Shown: positions 33,866 through 45,443 of the stretch, in pieces
Position numbering within the stretch: position 1 is the stretch's first letter
Layout: every line of letters starts with the position of its first letter
Assembly: GCF_030272615.1 (NCBI RefSeq)
Contig: NC_081406.1
Span: 397,132,439 to 397,196,438, forward strand
Length of the DNA stretch: 64,000 nt
Direction of reading: 5' to 3'
Source of the DNA: Cryptomeria japonica
Taxonomy: Eukaryota; Streptophyta; Pinopsida; Cupressales; Cupressaceae
The notes under the pieces: generated by a model
Databases searched by the model: none
The model's input: only the letters and a program-made list of their open reading frames with translations
What the model was told of the DNA's origin: nothing
Position numbers and translations under genes: made by a program

Positions 33866-34562
33866 TTTGTACGATGAGTATGCAAAACGTTGGTAGTGCA
33901 AAACAATGTTTCAAGATAGGTATGTATGTATGAAGGTAGTTAGTAGTGGTTGTAAGTATGTATTTGGCTATTGCTCCAGACTTGTGTAGTGTTAGTATGT
34001 GGATATGTTTCTCATAGTGTCTGGTTTTTGGTGTTGGTTGTGGCAATCAGTCTCTTTCTATGAATGTATATGCAGTGTTGGTAATGCAGTCTAGTGATAC
34101 TAAATTGACAATTTACAAGATTGTAGTGCTCCATATTCTTCTCTCGTTGCAAATATCATAGCACATTTTTTATATGTTGGTTGAGATTTCTCAAGGTTGT
34201 TATATTCAAGTTTTGGTGCTCTGAAAATTGTGCTCCAAATGTTGTGCTCTAGAGATAAATTCATTTGTGCAATGTTTGACAATTCTATAAGCTATGGTTT
34301 GCCTCTGGCTTTTTATATCTAATGTTAATCTTGTTGTTGATCTATTGTTCATGTCTTTAACTATTCCTATGATAATGTGGACTGTGTTCTTTATGCTCTG
34401 GTAGCATGCTCTTATAGAAATTTGAGATTATGTTCATTTTGGGTCAAGATGACCTTGAATGTTTTTATTATTATTTTGCTCTAATGATTGTAGCATGTGA
34501 TCTGATAGTTGGAATATCTTGAAATGTATATGAGGTCAACTTGATGTATATTCTTATCAGTA

Positions 34563-34565
34563 CAC

Positions 34566-34637
<72 letters not shown>
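34563..34637 (+). repeat. (ATACAT)n microsatellite in LTR B 3'
   Basis: About twelve copies of the 6-mer. The 5' LTR has only a short (AC)n(AT)n ACATATC version at 18560-18590, so the expansion arose after insertion. Confidence 0.9.
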
Positions 34638-35010
34638 CATGTTAAAAGATATAAGAGAGAATAGAGCGAAGTATGAGAGAAGAAGGTGATGAGAAACATA
34701 AGGAGATAGTTGGGTGAAGAAGAAAGATAGTTTTTGTGTGATAATATTTGAGGGTGAGAAGGTAGATAGTGAATGAGGTGCAGAGTTTCTTAACCAGATC
34801 TACTGCAAGCAGTTGTTGTGTTTTCTAAGCTTAACAAGAACTCATCTGATGCATATGTAGATGCAATTTTTTTAGTTTAGTCTTATTTTTCCTAGCAATG
34901 AGCCTTCTAGAAATAAGACATTATAATCTAGGCAGTGAGGCCTCCAATAGTGAGCCTCATTTTGAAATCCCATATAACTAGTTATATTATCTTGAGAGTT
35001 AACCCTCTCT

Positions 35011-35038
35011 GTGGTTTTTCCCATTTTGGGTTTTCCAC
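35011..35038 (+). promoter_or_regulatory. ENE-like hairpin motif, LTR B 3'
   Basis: GTGG-TTTTT-CCC-ATTTT-GGG-TTTT-CCAC, identical to the copy at 18943-18970. In the 3' LTR it would lie near the end of the transcript. Confidence 0.55.
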
Positions 35039-35221
35039 GTATAAAAATGTGCTTTCTCTCTTATGGTTGCATATGTTTTGGTTTTCATTTCAATTTCTTA
35101 TGTCACTTCACGCTAAGGCTAATTAAGATCAAATTAAGTTTCAAAATCTCAATGTGTTACAATTGGGAAATACCGATTCACCCCCCTCCCCTTTTAGTAT
35201 TCTAGTCTGTTCAATAGATTG

Positions 35222-35538
35222 GACTCATTTTGCAAGAGGGATGATGGTGACTCAGGTATGGGAAAGTATCCTTTTCTACTAGCACTGACATGACTTGCAT
35301 TGTTGGTATCCTTGACTTGGGACACATCAAAGTTGGGAGGTAATTTGGCTCCTTGTTTCTCAATTATTAAGAAATAATGATTTGGATATGTATTTAACAT
35401 TGTCATGAGAATTTAATTAAGTCCACGGTCTTGTAAGGCTCCCTTAATTTCCTCTTCAAATGGCTCCTAATATACATGAACATGATTCCTAAGGGGTTCT
35501 TCATTGAAAAAACTATTGGGATCTTGGTTTTGTTCCAT
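35222..35538 (-). pseudogene. Element F gag, N-terminal piece
   Basis: The minus-strand ATG at 35538 opens MEQNQDPNSFFNEEPLRNHV, followed by EPFEEEIKGALQDRG and a P/S-rich stretch (PPNFDVSQVKDTNNASHV). It carries two stops. The piece ends at the B insertion, and the next piece is 17813-17651. The ATG is a plausible gag start, although an upstream in-frame stretch (LERLIVRE) may also be coding. Confidence 0.55.
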
Positions 35539-38209
35539 TTCTCTAACTATGAGTCTCTCTAAGCTTTTGGGCTCTAGTTTGGACCATACACAAGGTGTTT
35601 CAACCTAGGCAATGATATGGAAAGATGACAAGAGTGAGGACAAGATAATGACTTGGATTTGACAAGGATGTGAAAATGAAGAGAGGTTAAAATTTGAGTC
35701 TAGGATCTAAGATAGAAATTGAGTGATGATAAGGTCAAGTTTCACTATGATATATAACCACAAGTTGATATCTTAAGGAGGATGTGACCCACAAGAAGAT
35801 GATTGGCTCCAAGGTAAGCTAATCCTACTCAAGAATACTAAAATGGTATGCTACCTAAAGATGATAGATCTTAAGCAAGAGACCACCTAGTGATATCAAA
35901 TTTGATGTAATATCAAGAGGACAAAGGATAACTTTCTCATTTTGGAAGGAATCTAGATTGGTTTTGAGAAGATTTTATGTGATAAACATAGATTATGTGA
36001 TTTATTATCATGGGACTCTATGAATGATTGGAAAATTAAACAAAAGTCTTTGATGAGACAAATATGACAAATTAGAAACCCAAGTAGCCTAAAATGACAA
36101 ATTTTGGAAACTCAATATCTATGAGGATTCTACTGGAAGCAAAAATGTATGAACAAGGCCCAAAAACATAGGAAGATGACTAAAAAATGGAGGTTCTGGA
36201 ATAAAAAACACAAAAATACATAGGTCCACAAATGATGAAAAAATACAACATATGCACAACTTTAAAAGGAAAAAATGCAACAATAGGTAACAAAAGCATA
36301 TGATTAAACAAAAAATATATAAAAATAATTTAAGATGTGCCAAAAATTGAATGATCACCAAAACACTACCCAATCACGTCAAGGTTCTAAACATATACAA
36401 TAGATTGGTAGAAAGAAGACCTCCTAACTATGAAAATAGAAAAAACCTTACTTGGAAGATGCCTAAATGCCAAAATGTATCAAGGTACCAAACCTAAGAG
36501 GACATTTTTTGCAAATCTATTGCATGTTTGAACCAATGCTAGTAAGATTGAGATGGACCAAGGTAGTGACAAGTTTGATGTTGAATGTTAACAAGTTGCC
36601 GGCTTGAATAACTATTATGTTTGATGTAACCTCTTAGTTCAAAAATGTAGGAAGATCTCTTAGATATACAACAAGATATTTCAAAATCATAGTAGGAACT
36701 CTTAATAGCACAAGAATATCTCACAAAAATATACGAATACCTTGTGGAAACATAGGAACATCTCACAAAAATGCAGGTCTAATGTCTATATCTCTAAGTT
36801 GCCTAAAATCTAAAGTTTTCTGTCAAAATCTAAGCTAATTGTGTGAACTGAAAATGAAAAAGGCCTGTCTTGGCTATTTTGGACTCTCTAAACTCTAAAA
36901 TTGTAATATCAAAAGGGGGCCATAGAATGGGCCCAAGGATAATTGGACAAATGGGTCTCACAATATATTAAGACATGCATAAGACAAGAATAACCTAGAA
37001 GTCAAAAAATATGTCACTTGACCAATCCCCAACTCAACACAACCAAGAAGGGAATAGATAGAGAGCTAGGCCTACAAAATATTTCCCTTCTCTCTCTCTT
37101 AGGGAGGCATAAGTACCTAAGAGGTATGCCAAATCTCCAAGATTCCTATATCACTTAGAGGAGTGCATTTAGAGTAACTTCAAGGTATGATCTATATCCC
37201 TTGCACTAACAAGTGGTTTCAAAAGGTTGGCCTCTAAAATCACAAAGGTGTCTAGTGAGAATACTTCAAAGAATACTGATGTGTGACTATAACATGGAGA
37301 CCCAGAATATGTCAATCAATATTTTTTAGTTAGACTCTTATCCTAACCCCTTAGTGTCTTGCAACACTAGGGAACATAAGGACATTTTTTTCCTAATGAA
37401 ATTAGATTGAGCTACAACTTTCACTCTTGCCTCTTTATATAGCTTATTGGATATAGGTGCTCGATGTTGAACCCAAGAGAAACAAAATTCCTAAGTAGAG
37501 CTTTATTCTACTAAAAAGAAAAAAAAAAGGTTGTGTATGTTTCTCTTGCATCCAAGATCCACAAAGGTGAGGGGAGAGGATGTGCTCACCACAACCATTG
37601 TTAACACAAAGTATGCAAGCACACCAAATATGGTAGACAATCATTCATTAAATCTTAAGAAACCAAATATTATCTAATATAGGATAACAAAGACACACAA
37701 AGAAAGCTCCAATTTACACCCACAAATGAGTTAGCAGTCTATTCTTAGCCTTGAGAACTAAGGACAAGCTACACCACTTGGTTAGTCCATAAGGTTAGCT
37801 TTAAAATGATTAAATTTAGAAAGAATAGAATTTGTTTCAAAATGTAGGAACAAATCACATAAACATAGGTATACCTTATCAAAAGCGCAAACAAAGATGA
37901 CAAAAATGTAGGTTTTGGGCAGAGAAATGTAGGATTTGATAGTGAAAATGTAAGAATGAAGATCTGCAAACCTACAAAATAGAAATATTAAAAAACACAA
38001 GATAATGCAAAAACACAAGTTAACAAAGAAAAAATATAAGATCTATCTGAACATAGAAATGTAGGAATATAGTATCAAAGCACTACAAAACACCTCACAA
38101 GTGAAAATTATAATTTGTAAATATAGATCTAGCCTATAAATCCTAAAAACACTTCACAAACACAAAAAATATATAAAATGGAACTAGGGTCTCACCTGGC
38201 ATGCCAAAA
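35539..38209 (-). other. Element F untranslated leader with repeated CCTACATTTTTG motif
   Basis: This 2.7 kb lies between primer site and gag. No long open frame or known domain is seen. Short copies of (minus strand) CCTACATTTTTG or CCTATGTTT recur about a dozen times at ~36165-36775 and ~37830-38070. Long, repeat-bearing leaders are common in large plant Ty3 elements. Confidence 0.5.
38188..38206 (-). other. Element F primer binding site, not initiator Met
   Basis: On the minus strand TGGCATGCCAGGTGAGACC starts four bases after the LTR end (CA at 38211-38210). Beginning with TGG, the complement of tRNA-CCA, it fits a primer site but not tRNA-Met. The matching tRNA was not identified. Confidence 0.55.
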
Positions 38210-38288
38210 TGTTTATGTTGAATATTGAGCCTAATAGTAAATCCTAACTAGCCTAACCACAAGCCTAGAATATACCAATCTATTAAAT
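38210..38288 (-). repeat. Element F 5' LTR, innermost piece
   Basis: On the minus strand it ends AACATAAACA before the primer site. It is interrupted at 38288 by E. The other pieces are 50830-51297 and 57089-57500. Confidence 0.5.
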
Positions 38289-38920
38289 TATTGGCAATTT
38301 GGAGGAATTGGTTATGTATTGCATTGATGTTTTATCATTGATGGAAACATCGGTTGTTTTAGTTGTTTACCAGTTTCCAGTTGGTTCCAATAGAGTGGTT
38401 CGTTTATGATATTGATCCAGTATGTTCCAATATGATTTGGTTTGTGGAATTGATTTGGATCTATCATTCATGCTATTCAGACATGTCTCACGATCAGTTG
38501 GTTTGGGATTTTATGACTCAAGAGATATCATTTGTTCTAGTAAGCCTTTTGGTCATCGGTAAGAGTTTTAATGACATAGCTTTGTTGAAGATATTTTGAT
38601 GCACGTGATAAGTTGTGTTGGTGTATCTTCTAGATGGATTTTAGGATTCTATTGGTTATCTTTTTCATGTTCATGTTGATTGGTGGTGTTGGAGTTGGTT
38701 TATGGCAACCTATTTTGGGTCCATTGGTATCTAGGTTATGGACCGATTTATGTAACGTGTTAGAGGATGTTCTTGATGCGTTACCAATGAGATTTAATGA
38801 TCGGTTTACATTTTTTTCATACTAAGATGACCTGGTTGATCATTGGATTGTGGGTTTATAATATCAACTTATTGAATTATCTTTTAGGTGGCCAACCTAA
38901 TTGTTTAGGTCCCGGGTTGG

Positions 38921-38928
38921 TATAAATA
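38921..38928 (+). promoter_or_regulatory. Candidate TATA box of LTR E
   Basis: TATAAATA is preceded by GTCCCGGGTTGG and is conserved in the 3' LTR (50207-50214). It is the best promoter candidate in the window. Confidence 0.55.
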
Positions 38929-39291
38929 TGATGTAAGATCTCTTTGTAGATCATAGGTCAAGGTTATGGGATTATCTGTGTGTGAATAATGTTGTAATCA
39001 TATGCAAATGTTTTGGTTGATCATAGGTGATAAAATTAGAATGGTAAGAGAGGATTAAGACCTCTGGTACTGAGCTTAACCAAAACTATACTGAGGCATA
39101 GGAGATGCGATATTTGCATTTCAATCTTCATTCGGGATTATAGTCAAGATTTATTTTGTAGTCAGTAAGGCTCCTTTTAGTGATGAGCAGTGTGCTCTAG
39201 GCTGTTGGCCTTCCCACATGTACAAACCCCTCATATTGTAATCACATACTTATTGCAGAAGTATTATCTGATTGTGGGTAGGCTTACCACC

Positions 39292-39320
39292 ATGGTTTTT
39301 CCCTTTATTGGGTTTTCCAC
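39292..39320 (+). promoter_or_regulatory. ENE-like hairpin motif, LTR E 5'
   Basis: ATGG-TTTTT-CCC-TTTATT-GGG-TTTT-CCAC, with one lower-stem mismatch. The 3' LTR version at 50578-50606 is perfect. Confidence 0.5.
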
Positions 39321-39547
39321 GTACAAATCTCGGTGTCATGTATTATGGATGGATGGTAACAGTTCTCTAATTTATGTTTATGTTTAATTACTATATCAGT
39401 TATTCCAGTATTTGGTTTATGCATTCCGATATTGAGTCTATGTGTTCCGGTAATAAGATTTTGAATGCTTAAAGTTCTATAATCCAGTGGCAACTGATTC
39501 ACCCCCCCCTCTCAGTTTTCCTCTAGTTATGTGAGCTATCTAACAAT

Positions 39548-39558
39548 TGGTATCAGAG
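39548..39558 (+). other. Element E primer binding site (initiator tRNA-Met)
   Basis: TGGTATCAGAG follows the LTR end by two bases and matches the plant initiator-Met complement. Confidence 0.9.
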
Positions 39559-39601
39559 AGTGGTCCTCTCTACAGAAGCTTAACCACTTGAGGAAGATCC
39601 T

Positions 39602-40012
39602 ATGGCATCTAGCAGTTCAAGTTCATCAAGTACATCTGCAGTTGTTTTTCGAAGAGAAATTCCTAGGCTTTATGTAACAGATTATAGGTTATGGAAGATT
39701 CAGATGGAGACTCATCTAAGATGTCTTGGAAAGGAAATTTGGGAGATCACTGAGAATGGTGTTACATCATTTAATCCGGCACTTGGCAATCCTCCTCCGA
39801 TAGACCTGGATAAGAAACTTGAGAATGATTGTAGAGCTAGAGAAGCCCTTTTGTGCACACTTTTTGATCAACAAATAATGGAACTAACTGATAAATCAAC
39901 TGCAAAGGCTATATGGGACGAATTGGAGACGCTAAATGAAGGTGACCCTACTATTAAAATTTCTAAAATTGATGGTTAATGAGTGAGGTATGAGAACTTG
40001 AAGATGGAAGAA
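39602..40012 (+). pseudogene. Element E gag, N-terminal UBN2-type part
   Basis: ATG at 39602 opens a Ser-rich leader (residues 2-11), then IPRLYVTDYRLWKIQMETHL, LGKEIWEI, CRAREALLCTLFDQQIMEL and KAIWDELETLNEGD. This is the plant copia gag (DUF4219/UBN2) capsid domain with its W-K-M core. The open frame stops at 39979 (TAATGA), then VRYENLKMEE leads into the H1 insertion. The other half of gag starts at 45444. It would form the shell of the element particle. Confidence 0.88.
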
Positions 40013-40224
40013 TGTTAGGACCCAGAGGAAACTCAGAGGGGAGGGTGAATCAATTGTCTATTAATTTTAACCCAAATATAACTTAGTCAAACTTGATACA
40101 TAATACCGATAAACCAAACTTAATGTCAGTTAATAGATTAATAGTAAATATCAATACCGGTGAAACTTATTGCATGAGACAGAAAGAGAAACAACATCCA
40201 CAACACATAACACAGAGATTTGTA

Positions 40225-40253
40225 CATGGAAAACCTGTAAGGGGAAAAACCAC
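40225..40253 (-). promoter_or_regulatory. ENE-like hairpin motif, LTR H1
   Basis: On the minus strand GTGG-TTTTT-CCC-CTTACA-GG-TTTT-CCATG. The U-runs are kept and the upper stem is shortened by one base. H2 has the full stem. Confidence 0.5.
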
Positions 40254-43200
40254 GGTGGGAAACCTTACCCATAATCAGATGATACTACTGCAAATAGTAT
40301 ATGTATACAAATGGGGTCTGCACATGCAGAAAGGCCAACCACCTAGAGCTCACTGCTCAATCATGAAATAGGAGTCACATTGACTACAACTGGATGATTA
40401 AATCCAATGATAATGTACTACTCAAAGTAGCATCTCCAATGCTGGATTAAGTACCGGTTAAGCTCTGATAGTAACCTTCTCTATGGTCTGCTCATAAGAT
40501 CTTCTATATTCGCACATACCATGTTATAATACCATAACCTTACATACCATGTCCTTTCATACCATGTTCTTACATCTCACAATTGATATCATACATATAT
40601 ACCAAAACCTAAGACCAAATGTGTAGGTCGACTAATTAAGAATATTAAAATAAAATCAATTACATGTAAGTCAAGATGCGATGCATCATGTCGTCTCAAT
40701 GTAATTAAAACAATACCAATTGATTAAATCATCTCCATAACGTGTCATGCTGATCTGGAATAGATAATGCATGTCGGTCCATAACCTAGACCAATTTGTC
40801 GGTAACAACAAATATGTCAACCCGATTAGACCAATAACCAGAATACCAAAATCAAATGTCCAAACCATGTCTTCGACATAACCAAGTAATCTCTTGATGA
40901 TAACAAGTCATCTGTAAGGCCTTCCCCAAACCAAGCTTTGATTTACTTAGTTGACCATGTTTGACCTATTAATAAATGCTTTATAATTCAATAGAATGGA
41001 CTGTGTTAGGCAGATAGGTTTGTGAGAAAAATAATTGAACCAAGTTATAGAGTTATCGCACCTAGTGGTGTACTTTTGATGTGTTATGAAGTTGAAATCC
41101 TAAAAGACCCATTGATTGGATAATCTTGATTTTAACGTATGTCAGCTATGTCTGGATGTAGAACTTATATGATTCTGTGATTGGGTAACATTTATGAATG
41201 TGGATGCTTCATTTATATGCTTTATAGATACAGAACTCTAGATGATCCTAGAATAGGATAAATTTGAGAGGAGGTATGTCATTATTGGATTTGTAGGACT
41301 TTTCTATGATGATAGGAATAGGAATGAATGTTTTAATGAATGGATCAAAATTATGTGAATGATAATAACTGTTATGTGGAGTTATTTGGATGAAAGCTGT
41401 ATTGGTTGACAAATGTATACTGTATGCAGAGTGGTTGTAGTGCATTATTATTCAGGTGTTTTATATTATATGAGATTATTTGGAAGTACTAATGTGTAAA
41501 TTGAGTTGCGCAGGAATTATCCATGTGACCATGGAAATATTACGGAGAACCAAACCTAGACTTATGTATGTTCGTAAGCCAGGGGTTGTCTATTTGGAGA
41601 GACAACACCCCATTTGTGTTGTATTTTATTCGTAACAGTGTATGCTACATGAGTGTTAAGTGTCATTTAAATTTAATGTGTAAAACCCACAAGAGACGAT
41701 TTCATGTTTTAAATTGTAAAAGTGTTTTATTTGTGTCACTTGACACATGTGTGGATTTAAGTTTAAATGTTTTATTTTTGTCTCTTGGTGGGAAAGTGTT
41801 CAACTATAGCTCTTTCAAATAATATAACGTGTTGTCATAAATACCTTGGGAAAGGAATCTTTGGAGAGGTCAACATATGTTTGACCCGAAAATAAACTTC
41901 AGAGGGGTTTAAAATGGGTTAAATGAACACCTAGGGGTAGTTAATAGGGTTTCCTAAAGCCCATAAGGTATACCTAGGGGTTAGGGGTAATTTTAGGCAA
42001 GTTTCTTCTTTTAAGTGACCTTTTTGACACTTTAAAAATTGTCTTTTCTGAGTTGTGCGAAAATTGAAATTAGAAGTTTGATCTAATTGAAAAATTTCCT
42101 ATTCGAATGAGAGTCTTTTTCCCATTCTGTCTTACTTTCCTTTTTGGTTTTTAGAAACTTGTGAGAACTCAGAGAATGAGCTTCTTAAGCAAGAATTTGA
42201 AAATTTGAGGGTAATCACCCACTCTCCATTTTTGGAGACAAGAGAATTTTGTAAAGAAAAGATAGAATATTGGTTTTGAGAATTTTAGCTAAGGGTAGAA
42301 AGAGAAGAACCGTGGAATTGGGCTGCTCATCCTCAACAAAACTAAACTACCTTTTGGGCAGATTAAGGTTGGTCGTATTCATCATATAATGGATTTCTTA
42401 TTGCACGTGTTTGTAAGTAATGTTTGTGAAAAAGAGATTTGTTTCCGTGCATGTTCTTTTGGAAATTTATTTGGTATTTTGTTTTATACTTTGTTTTGTG
42501 TTTGGGAGTAATCAAGATCTCCTACTCTTGGGAGAGAGGAGGATCTTGTGGGTGGTAGAAGTGACAGCCCTCGAGTGAGAGACTCTCGTTATGAGAGCGA
42601 TCACAAGGGAATTTGTGTGACCCTTGCTGCATGGCTTGTTTATGCATTGGGGGTCATAAGGAGGGAAATAAGGCATGAATGCCTTGGGGGGCATAAGGAA
42701 TAAAGGGTTGATTATGTTATACTTGATGTATTTTGTTTGCCATGAGGTGGCTATTTGTTTGGCCATACTTGCAGTCTCCTCAGGGTACTTGGTCCACTAC
42801 CACCCTTGTAAGGACATCACAAATGTGTGGTGTAGTGTAGCCCGGGTTGGGAGTGTGTTTTGAGTTTGTGAGTATTTTGTCTTCTATATTGCATGCTTGT
42901 TACCTGTCTAGGGCTTGGTTCTCCGAGCTCGGGGGTGGCTACTAGTTAGCCTAGGCTGGGAGGTGAGCACTCCATGGTCATAGCCTATGTTTTATTTACA
43001 GGTTTGTTGGAAGAAAGGAAAGAGGACAAGTAGAGGTTGCTGGATTTCAGTTGTTACAGAAAAGATGTGGAAATGGAATATATATGTTTAAAGTAGCAAC
43101 ATTGTAATAGGAAATTATGTCGTATCTATCTTTCAAAAAGAAATGTATCAAATGTTTGTAAGAGCCTCATTGAATAGAAATGAGAGATCCATTAGTATTG

Positions 43201-43899
43201 AAGGTTATTTCGTAATTTGATGTACCTTATAGAGATGAAATATTGTTTAATGCTATACTAAAGAAATGAATTTGGATTTAGTTCCTAAAGATTTTCTGAA
43301 CTTTAATAATTGTAGGTTATACAATATTTAGGAAAGAGAAATGAAATTTATTTTACCCCTTTATGCATATGAAATAGATTAAGGAAATAAAGAAATGATT
43401 TAATGATTGCATGCATGCTGTTTTCGAATATGAAAGTTTCAATTTAATTCCTATTGCATGGCTAAGTTTAAAAGAATCTAGATAAATTAAGTTGCAGAAA
43501 TTAAAATCGCATATGTATTTGCAGGAATTTAAGTCTGGAAATTTAATAGTCTATCTAGTTTAATAATCACATATGTGTGTAGTTGCTGTTAAAATTTTCG
43601 TACTCTATTATTTATCTCTTTGCAGAAAATAAAATCTATACTATTCTTAGTGAATTTAATTTTGATAGTTACCTTATTTTTGGCAGAAAGTAAAACTATA
43701 TTTAAATAAATCTAAATTATTTAGCCTATTTTTGATTAAAGCAACAAGGTTAGCAAAGAAAGAAATAATTTAAGTGCATTCAAAATATGTTTATTTAAGT
43801 TTATATCTAGAATATATGTATATAAATAGAAAGTATATATATATACATATATATTTATTTATAATCATATTTAACCCATATTTGTATTTATAATGTAAA

Positions 43900-43902
<3 letters not shown>

Positions 43903-43931
<29 letters not shown>
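43903..43931 (+). repeat. (AT)n tract in solo LTR I
   Basis: An alternating AT run of nearly 30 bp about 80 bp before the palindromic array. A second, shorter one is at 44449-44472. Confidence 0.85.
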
Positions 43932-43934
<3 letters not shown>

Positions 43935-44014
43935 TATTTTTTTAAAAATATATTAAAAATAAAATAAATAAATTTAAAAAAAAAAAATAGGGTTTCGGGC
44001 GGAGGGCCGAAACC

Positions 44015-44181
44015 CACTGTGTGAGCACACAGTGGGCGGCGCCAACGCCGACACTGTGTGAACACACAGTGAGTGGCTCGTGGACTGCCACTGTGTGGGC
44101 ACACAGTGGGCGGCACCCGCGCCGCCACTGTGTGAACACACAGTGGACGGCCACAGACTGCCACTGTGTGCGCACACAGTG
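44015..44181 (+). repeat. Five-unit 37-bp array of perfect 20-bp palindromes in LTR I
   Basis: CACTGTGTG-NN-CACACAGTG occurs at 44015, 44052, 44089, 44126 and 44162, each with perfect 9-bp arms and centres AG, AA, GG, AA and CG. The 16-17 bp between units are GC-rich and vary (GGCGGCGCCAACGCCGA, AGTGGCTCGTGGACTGC, GGCGGCACCCGCGCCGC, GACGGCCACAGACTGC). The island sits in very AT-rich DNA. Confidence 0.95.
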
Positions 44182-45443
44182 GCGGCCGGGTAAAACCCCC
44201 GTGCCACTGTCTCTCCCTTTTTTTTAAATAAAAAAAAAAAAAAACCTCGGCCACTCCACCATGGGTTTCGACTTTGATCGGCCCTGCAATGCGAGAAACT
44301 AAAAGTAAGACCCTAGCCTGGGTAGGGCTAGGGTAACATGAGAAAAGAAGACTTTTTTTTGAAGAATATATAAGGTATTTTATGATTTACATTTTAAGTT
44401 AGGGTTTGCATGCATGATTTGTAAATATGAAAAAAACAAAAAAATATTATTATATATATATATATATATATAGAATTTGAAAATATGGATGAATAGGGCA
44501 AATTTTTAGACTAAATATTTTAATAAACTTATATATGCTTTTGATAATCAAATGGGCATGTTTTAAAAGGATGTATAAATTTTAAATGTTTCTGGAGTTC
44601 AATCTTATGAAAGATTTGGATGAAATTGGTAAATTAATTTTGGAGATCTAATTGGATGTTCATAAATAAATGAAATTATTAAATAAAGTAATTAAATAAT
44701 TAATATAAGAGGATAGTGTAGGGGCGTAAAAATTAATTCCTCTAAGTGGACTAAACCTTGTGAAACCTGTTAACCCAAGAGGGAACTTTTATTAGGTAAA
44801 TTGACCATCTTAATGATGATTGGCACTTTAATTGTAATGGCTCCATTTGATAATATTAACGCAAATAAATAGGTTTTAGTATTGAATTAATAGAAGCCAA
44901 TTTCTTTATAAAATTAAGTATTAAGGAGGAATGTAATTACAGGATGGAGGAAAATTGATATGCAATTAATATAGAACCAAGTAAATTATGTTAATGTCTA
45001 GTTAAGAGAAATGGTTAAATTTACGTTCTAATATTCACAAGAGAAATGACAAAGACTTTGGACTGAATTTATATTCCCTTATAAATTTTATTCGCCCCAC
45101 TTGATTTTAGGAACTATCGTAAATTGTTATTTTAGTATTTAATATCAATTAATAATTTGTTAGAACCACATGTTAAGTTGTCATAACTATTTAAAGCGAA
45201 TGAATGCATGTAATTATGGGTTTTAAAAAAAAATTTGTCAGTTGTGTTTTGCCCTAAATTTTGGGCATGACATCATCCTCAATGTCGGTGAACAATATAC
45301 CTTGTCGGTGAACCAAATACTGGTGACTGTGCATAAGTCACTGAACTTGCCGGTGAACATAACCAAAGACCTCCAAAAGGATAAATGTTGATAAGTGTTG
45401 ACATCAATGACAAAACCAATGCAACACATCCATAATACCAACA

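Larger units (their letters stand above)
17819..35216 (+). mobile_element. Element B: copia-type LTR element, gag plus ORF2 and no pol
   Basis: It is flanked by a perfect 5-bp duplication GATTG (17814-17818 and 35217-35221) in the gag of F. LTRs are 17819-19139 and 30487-35216 (the latter split by D). Internal parts 19140-21771 and 30001-30486 are separated by C. It has an initiator-Met primer site, coiled-coil gag, ORF2 and repeated polypurine tracts, but no pol. The internal part without C is only about 3.1 kb. Confidence 0.87.
30487..35216 (+). repeat. Element B 3' LTR, split by solo LTR D
   Basis: The pieces 30487-30569 and 33871-35216 align with 17819-19139. The end reads TGTTCAATA (CA changed to TA) before the GATTG duplication. 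The net length of about 1.43 kb exceeds the 5' LTR because of an expanded (ATACAT)n tract. It carries the hairpin motif at 35011-35038. Confidence 0.83.
38289..39545 (+). repeat. Element E 5' LTR
   Basis: It starts TATTGGCAATTTGGAGG (TG changed to TA) and ends GAGCTATCTAACA. It has a TATA box at 38921, the hairpin motif at 39292-39320 and the C-run box at 39497-39515. Many transition differences from 49599-50829 show it is not recent. Confidence 0.9.
40913..45272 (+). mobile_element. Solo LTR I, 4.36 kb, Ty3 (J family)
   Basis: It starts TGTAAGGCCTTCCCCAAACC and ends TTTTGGGCATGACA, with a perfect TCATC duplication (40908-40912, 45273-45277) inside H1. It aligns over its length with the J 5' LTR (shared words GATCCATGTGACC/TTATCCATGTGACC and GAGCTCGGGGGTGGCT). 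There is no internal region. It holds (AT)n tracts and the palindromic array. Confidence 0.9.
40013..45443 (-). mobile_element. Solo LTR H1, split by I
   Basis: Minus-strand LTR, starting TGTTGGTATTATGGATG and ending GGGTCCTAACA. A perfect AAGAA duplication (40008-40012, 45444-45448) marks insertion into E gag. Removing I leaves about 1066 bp, the same size as H2 (61565-62629), with which it aligns. There is no internal region, so it is a solo LTR. The hairpin motif is at 40225-40253 and the C-run box at 40034-40052. Confidence 0.88.

Noticed and set aside
44015-44181. CRISPR-like repeat-spacer array
   Set aside because: The repeat and spacer lengths look CRISPR-like, but it is inside a plant LTR, the spacers are GC-rich and related to each other, and no cas genes exist. 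It is a palindromic minisatellite.
43934-44254. Overlapping minus-strand ORFs rich in VCAHS/HTV repeats
   Set aside because: They are translations of the palindromic array in several frames, not proteins.
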